Below are positions 61,353 through 64,000 of a DNA stretch of 64,000 nt, in pieces; the stretch's first letter is position 1, and every line of letters begins with the position of its first letter. Both the position numbers and the translations under genes were made by a program. Under the pieces are notes generated by a model. That model was not told the origin of the DNA. It did not search any database and worked only from the letters and a program-made list of their open reading frames with translations. The DNA is taken from NCBI GenBank assembly GCA_013141015.1, contig JABFRT010000001.1, positions 52,828-116,827 of the forward strand. Direction: 5' to 3'. This DNA is from Hyphomicrobium sp. GTDB taxonomy: Bacteria; Pseudomonadota; Alphaproteobacteria; Rhizobiales; Hyphomicrobiaceae.

Positions 61353-61550
61353 ATGACGACGAATGTTGGATCTATCGACCGCGTGCTGCGGATTGTTGCC
61401 GGCTTGGTTTTGTTGAGCTTGGTGTTTGTCGGGCCGCAGACGCCGTGGGGCTGGATCGGTCTTGTGCCGCTGCTGACGGCGGTGATCGGCTACTGCCCGG
61501 CCTACTCGATCCTGGGCGTGAACACCTGCCCGGCGAACAATAAATCGTAA
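61353..61550 (+). CDS. DUF2892 (YgaP-like) membrane protein
   Basis: A 65-residue protein of the DUF2892 family with two hydrophobic helices: NVGSIDRVLRIVAGLVLLSLVFVG, WGWIGLVPLLTAVIGYCPAYSILG, then NTCP. Related domains are attached to rhodanese (YgaP) and handle sulfur species at the membrane; this protein has no rhodanese domain. The ATG at 61353 has GGAGG 8 bases upstream. Shares a direction with the Crp/Fnr gene, and a role in sulfide or oxidative response is inferred only. Confidence 0.88.
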   Translation: MTTNVGSIDRVLRIVAGLVLLSLVFVGPQTPWGWIGLVPLLTAVIGYCPAYSILGVNTCPANNKS

Positions 61551-61567
61551 CCGCGCCCGCACGAAAA

Positions 61568-61600
61568 AAAAGCCGCCCACTTTGCATTGGGCGGCTTTTA
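61568..61600. terminator. Bidirectional Rho-independent terminator
   Basis: AAAAGCCGCCCA and TGGGCGGCTTTT form a stem around an 8-base loop with A/T runs on both sides, serving the DUF2892 gene and the convergent gene at 61620. Confidence 0.9.
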
Positions 61601-61619
61601 TTGTTTTGCCAGACGGATG

Positions 61620-61913
61620 TTAGTTGCTGGCTGCTGCTGCGGTAACAGCCGGAAGCTTGATGGCGACGATCACGGTCTTGCCGTCCTTCGACGCCGTGCC
61701 GGACCAGCGGCCGAGCGCGTCCTGTTCGAGGTCGGAGACGTTGACGTAGCCCTGGCGGACCAGATGCTGGCGTGCCTGGAGCGCGGCTGACGTGGCGTTA
61801 AGGTGGGCGCGGATTTGCGGTGCGGCTTCAGATGCCGGAGCAGCAGCGTCAGCTGCGAACACGGGTGCGGCGAATGCGGTTGCGGCAGCGGCGAGGGTCA
61901 GAATGCGAATCAT
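61620..61913 (-). CDS. Small secreted PepSY-like protein
   Basis: A 97-residue protein: signal peptide MIRILTLAAAATAFAAPVFA, an Ala-rich spacer, and a core ARQHLVRQGYVNVSDLEQDALGRWSGTASKDGKTVIVAIKLP that looks like a compact PepSY-type fold. Possibly periplasmic; function unknown. It converges with DUF2892 at a shared terminator. Confidence 0.72.
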   Translation of the reverse strand: MIRILTLAAAATAFAAPVFAADAAAPASEAAPQIRAHLNATSAALQARQHLVRQGYVNVSDLEQDALGRWSGTASKDGKTVIVAIKLPAVTAAAASN

Positions 61914-62232
61914 GATTTCAAGTCCCTTCGTTGGATTGAGCCTGTCGCAACACCGGGGTTGGAGCTGCGGGAGACCAGTGCGGCCTCGCTTGAGACAACA
62001 GGTATGGCGTTGCGGCGAACACCACCACTCACGTTGGCGTGCTGCAAATCACGCAGATGGTGATCGGGCGTGAGTGATCCACGGTGCGGTAGAAGCGCTG
62101 ACTGATAAAAACCCGCGGTCTGCTTGAATTTTATAGCGTGGCGCTGCCCTCGCGGAAGCGTGATTGCGGCCACGCATCCGCGCGCAGGGCGCCGGATGAA
62201 TTCTTGGCAAGGTTGCGCGGCGTCAAATTTTG
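61914..62232. other. Intergenic stretch, about 320 bases
   Basis: No supported gene or repeat. It holds the promoter of the PepSY-like gene and the 3' flank of ybdD. Confidence 0.45.
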
Positions 62233-62448
62233 TCAGCAGCAGCGGCTGATTTTGCCGCCGTTGGCGCCGTAGCGGCTGGCTTGGCGCTCGCGAAAGAAAT
62301 CTTCAAAACTCATGACCGGCTCGCCCGGATGCGCGGCTTTACGGTGGGCGACGTAGGTTTCGTAGTCGGGCACGCCGACCATCAGCCGCGCGGTCCGCGC
62401 AGCGCTGCTGATGAACTTAGTGATGAACAGCGTGCCCGGCTTGCGCAT
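62233..62448 (-). CDS. YbdD/YjiX family small protein
   Basis: A 71-residue protein matching YbdD/YjiX: ITKFISSAARTARLMVGVPDYETYVAHRKAAHPGEPVMSFEDFFRERQASRYG, ending KISRCC, as in the family (double-Cys or Cys-rich end). These genes lie directly after cstA-type peptide/pyruvate transporters and help transport. Here it is 4 bases after the cstA stop on the same strand, so it is one operon. The ATG at 62448 was chosen on homology. Confidence 0.93.
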   Translation of the reverse strand: MRKPGTLFITKFISSAARTARLMVGVPDYETYVAHRKAAHPGEPVMSFEDFFRERQASRYGANGGKISRCC

Positions 62449-62452
62449 CGGT

Positions 62453-64000
62453 CTACTCCGCTGCCACAGCCAGGGCGCCGGTCTCGCGCGCGGTGATGTT
62501 GGGAGACGCCAGCGCCTTCCACACAGCTGCCAGCGCAAAGCCGAACATCGCGACGACAAGCGCAATAAACAGCGCCGCCAGCGTGGCGTTGACGTGATCG
62601 TTGAATACGATGCGGCTCATCTGGCCGATGTCCTTGGCCGGGCCGAGCACTTTGCCCTCAGCTGCGGCGGTAGCAAACTTCTCGGCATGCGCCAGGAAGC
62701 CGATGGCCGGATTGGCGCTGAAGATCTTCTGCCATCCGGCGGTCAACGTGCAGGTCGCAACCCAGATCGCCGGCACAATCGTTACCCAGGCGTAGCGCTC
62801 GCGTTTCATCTTGAACAGCACGACGGTGCACAGGATCAGCGCGATACACGCCAGCATCTGATTGGCGATGCCAAACAGTGGCCACAGCGTGTTGATGCCA
62901 CCCAGCGGATCGACGACGCCTTGATAGAGGAAGTAGCCCCAGCCGCCGACGGCCAGCGTGGTCGCGACGATATTGGCAGTCCAGGATTTGGTATCCTTGA
63001 ACGACGGCAGGAACGATCCGGCGAGATCTTGGATCATGAAGCGCGCAACGCGCGTGCCGGCATCGATGGTCGTCAGGATGAACAGGGCTTCGAACAGAAT
63101 GGCGAAGTGATACCAGAACGCCATCATGGCTTTGCCGCCGATGGCGCTCGACAGAATTTCAGCCATGCCGACGGCCAGCGTCGGTGCGCCGCCGGTGCGC
63201 GACAGGATCGTTGCCTCGCCAACGTTCTTGGCGGCGTCTGTCAGCATTTGCGGGGTCACGGTGAAGCCCCAGCCGGTGATTGCGGCGGCCGCCGTTTCAG
63301 GCGTCGTGCCGATAAGTGCAGCGGGCGCGTTCATCGCGAAATAGACGCCCGGTTCCAGCGAGCAGGCAGCGATCAGAGCCATGATGGCCACGAAGCTTTC
63401 CATCAGCATCGCGCCGTAGCCGATGAAGCGGGCGTTGACTTCGTTGTCCAACATCTTCGGCGTGGTGCCCGACGAGACGAGCGCGTGGAAGCCTGAAATC
63501 GCGCCGCATGCGATGGTGATGAAAAGGAACGGAAACAGCGAGCCCGCAAAAACCGGTCCAGTGCCGTCGATGAATTTGGTCAGGGCCGGCATTTTCAGAT
63601 CGGGGCTGACGAAAATGATGCCGATGGCGAGGCCGAGGATCGTGCCGATTTTCAGGAACGTCGAGAGATAGTCGCGCGGCGCCAGCAGCACCCAGACCGG
63701 CAGCACGGAGGCGATGAAGCCGTAGGCGATCAGCATCCAAGTCAGCTCGACGCCTGTGAAGGTGAACATCGGTCCGAGCACCGGATCGGCGGCTACGTGT
63801 CCGCCATAGACGATCGAGGCCATCAGCAACGCGAAGCCGATCAGCGACATTTCGGCGATGCGGCCAGGGCGGATATAGCGGCAATAGATGCCCATCAGCA
63901 CGGCGATTGGGATGGTTGCTGCAACCGTGAACGTGCCCCACGGGCTTTGCGCAAGGGCTTTGACGACGACGAGCGCCAGCACGGCAAGCAGGATGACCAT
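62453..64000 (-). CDS. cstA: CstA carbon starvation transporter, C-terminal part
   Basis: 515 residues are present of an inner-membrane transporter for peptides or pyruvate used in carbon starvation; the start lies beyond base 64000. About 14 helices are seen, with AAPRDYLSTFLKIGTILGL-type APRDYLS near 110, GAISGFHALVSSGTTPKMLDNE near 168, a TTIDAGTRVARFM loop near 310 and WPLFGIANQMLA near 375. All are standard CstA signatures. Ends ITARETGALAVAAE. Directly followed by ybdD. No CsrA or Crp site can be assessed because the promoter is outside the window. Confidence 0.95.
   Translation of the reverse strand: MVILLAVLALVVVKALAQSPWGTFTVAATIPIAVLMGIYCRYIRPGRIAEMSLIGFALLMASIVYGGHVAADPVLGPMFTFTGVELTWMLIAYGFIASVLPVWVLLAPRDYLSTFLKIGTILGLAIGIIFVSPDLKMPALTKFIDGTGPVFAGSLFPFLFITIACGAISGFHALVSSGTTPKMLDNEVNARFIGYGAMLMESFVAIMALIAACSLEPGVYFAMNAPAALIGTTPETAAAAITGWGFTVTPQMLTDAAKNVGEATILSRTGGAPTLAVGMAEILSSAIGGKAMMAFWYHFAILFEALFILTTIDAGTRVARFMIQDLAGSFLPSFKDTKSWTANIVATTLAVGGWGYFLYQGVVDPLGGINTLWPLFGIANQMLACIALILCTVVLFKMKRERYAWVTIVPAIWVATCTLTAGWQKIFSANPAIGFLAHAEKFATAAAEGKVLGPAKDIGQMSRIVFNDHVNATLAALFIALVVAMFGFALAAVWKALASPNITARETGALAVAAE

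Noticed and set aside
62411..63496. 361-codon plus-strand frame opposite cstA
   Set aside because: Antisense of the conserved transporter; composition shows no protein family.

Overview
The window looks like a chromosomal segment from an alphaproteobacterium, most likely of the order Hyphomicrobiales (Rhizobiales). The pointers are an Irr-type iron control element in front of a membrane-bound ferritin (mbfA), a DUF1217 protein, intracellular PHB depolymerase and phasin genes, fairly high GC, and many Rhizobiales-style palindromic intergenic repeats. No plasmid, phage or CRISPR locus is evident; one complete 834-bp insertion sequence of the IS5 family is present.

Layout. 1-999: start of tex. 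1373-14766: the most unusual region, a multiheme cytochrome locus. On the minus strand a five-helix membrane cytochrome b-like protein, an 18-heme periplasmic cytochrome c, a giant 77-heme cytochrome c (two reading frames joined across a one-base frameshift) and a TPR/beta-barrel outer-membrane protein follow one another. A Fe-S/FAD oxidoreductase and a secreted ankyrin protein converge on them from the plus strand. I infer an electron conduit from the inner membrane to the outer membrane. The 77-heme protein is built from 46-residue, two-heme modules, seven of which were recently duplicated as a 966-bp block.

15509-22850: tRNA-Arg(CCG), a small secreted protein, polA (running without a stop into a frameshifted CZB zinc-binding domain), a six-repeat DUF1217 protein, and the IS element inserted exactly at that gene's stop codon. 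22979-30363: sensory and signalling genes: globin-coupled chemoreceptor, OmpR-type regulator, hybrid histidine kinase, LuxR-type regulator, MgtC-like membrane protein; an array of five CTAG palindromes lies upstream of the chemoreceptor. 30461-46150: PHB depolymerase, nucleotide-type transporter, infA, cspA, an M15 peptidase, small secreted proteins, a zinc-finger/nucleotidyltransferase fusion, lepA, phasin, SulP transporter, sterol-desaturase-like protein, mbfA and a NarL-type regulator. 46770-51415: lytic transglycosylase, a hypothetical protein, a GH114-like protein, NDH-2. 51591-56516: a DUF559 pseudogene and the translation genes pheT, pheS, rplT, rpmI. 57372-64000: small hypotheticals, a DUF2846 lipoprotein, a DUF1353 protein, a Crp/Fnr regulator with a DUF2892 membrane protein, and the ybdD-cstA pair (cstA cut by the window edge).

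Quality caution: the essential gene pheS carries a one-base insertion, and further one-base lesions occur in the 77-heme gene and the CZB gene (a third may have removed the polA stop). These may be sequencing or assembly errors, so frameshifted genes here should not be called pseudogenes without read evidence. Positions of domains are estimates made by reading; no database search was run.
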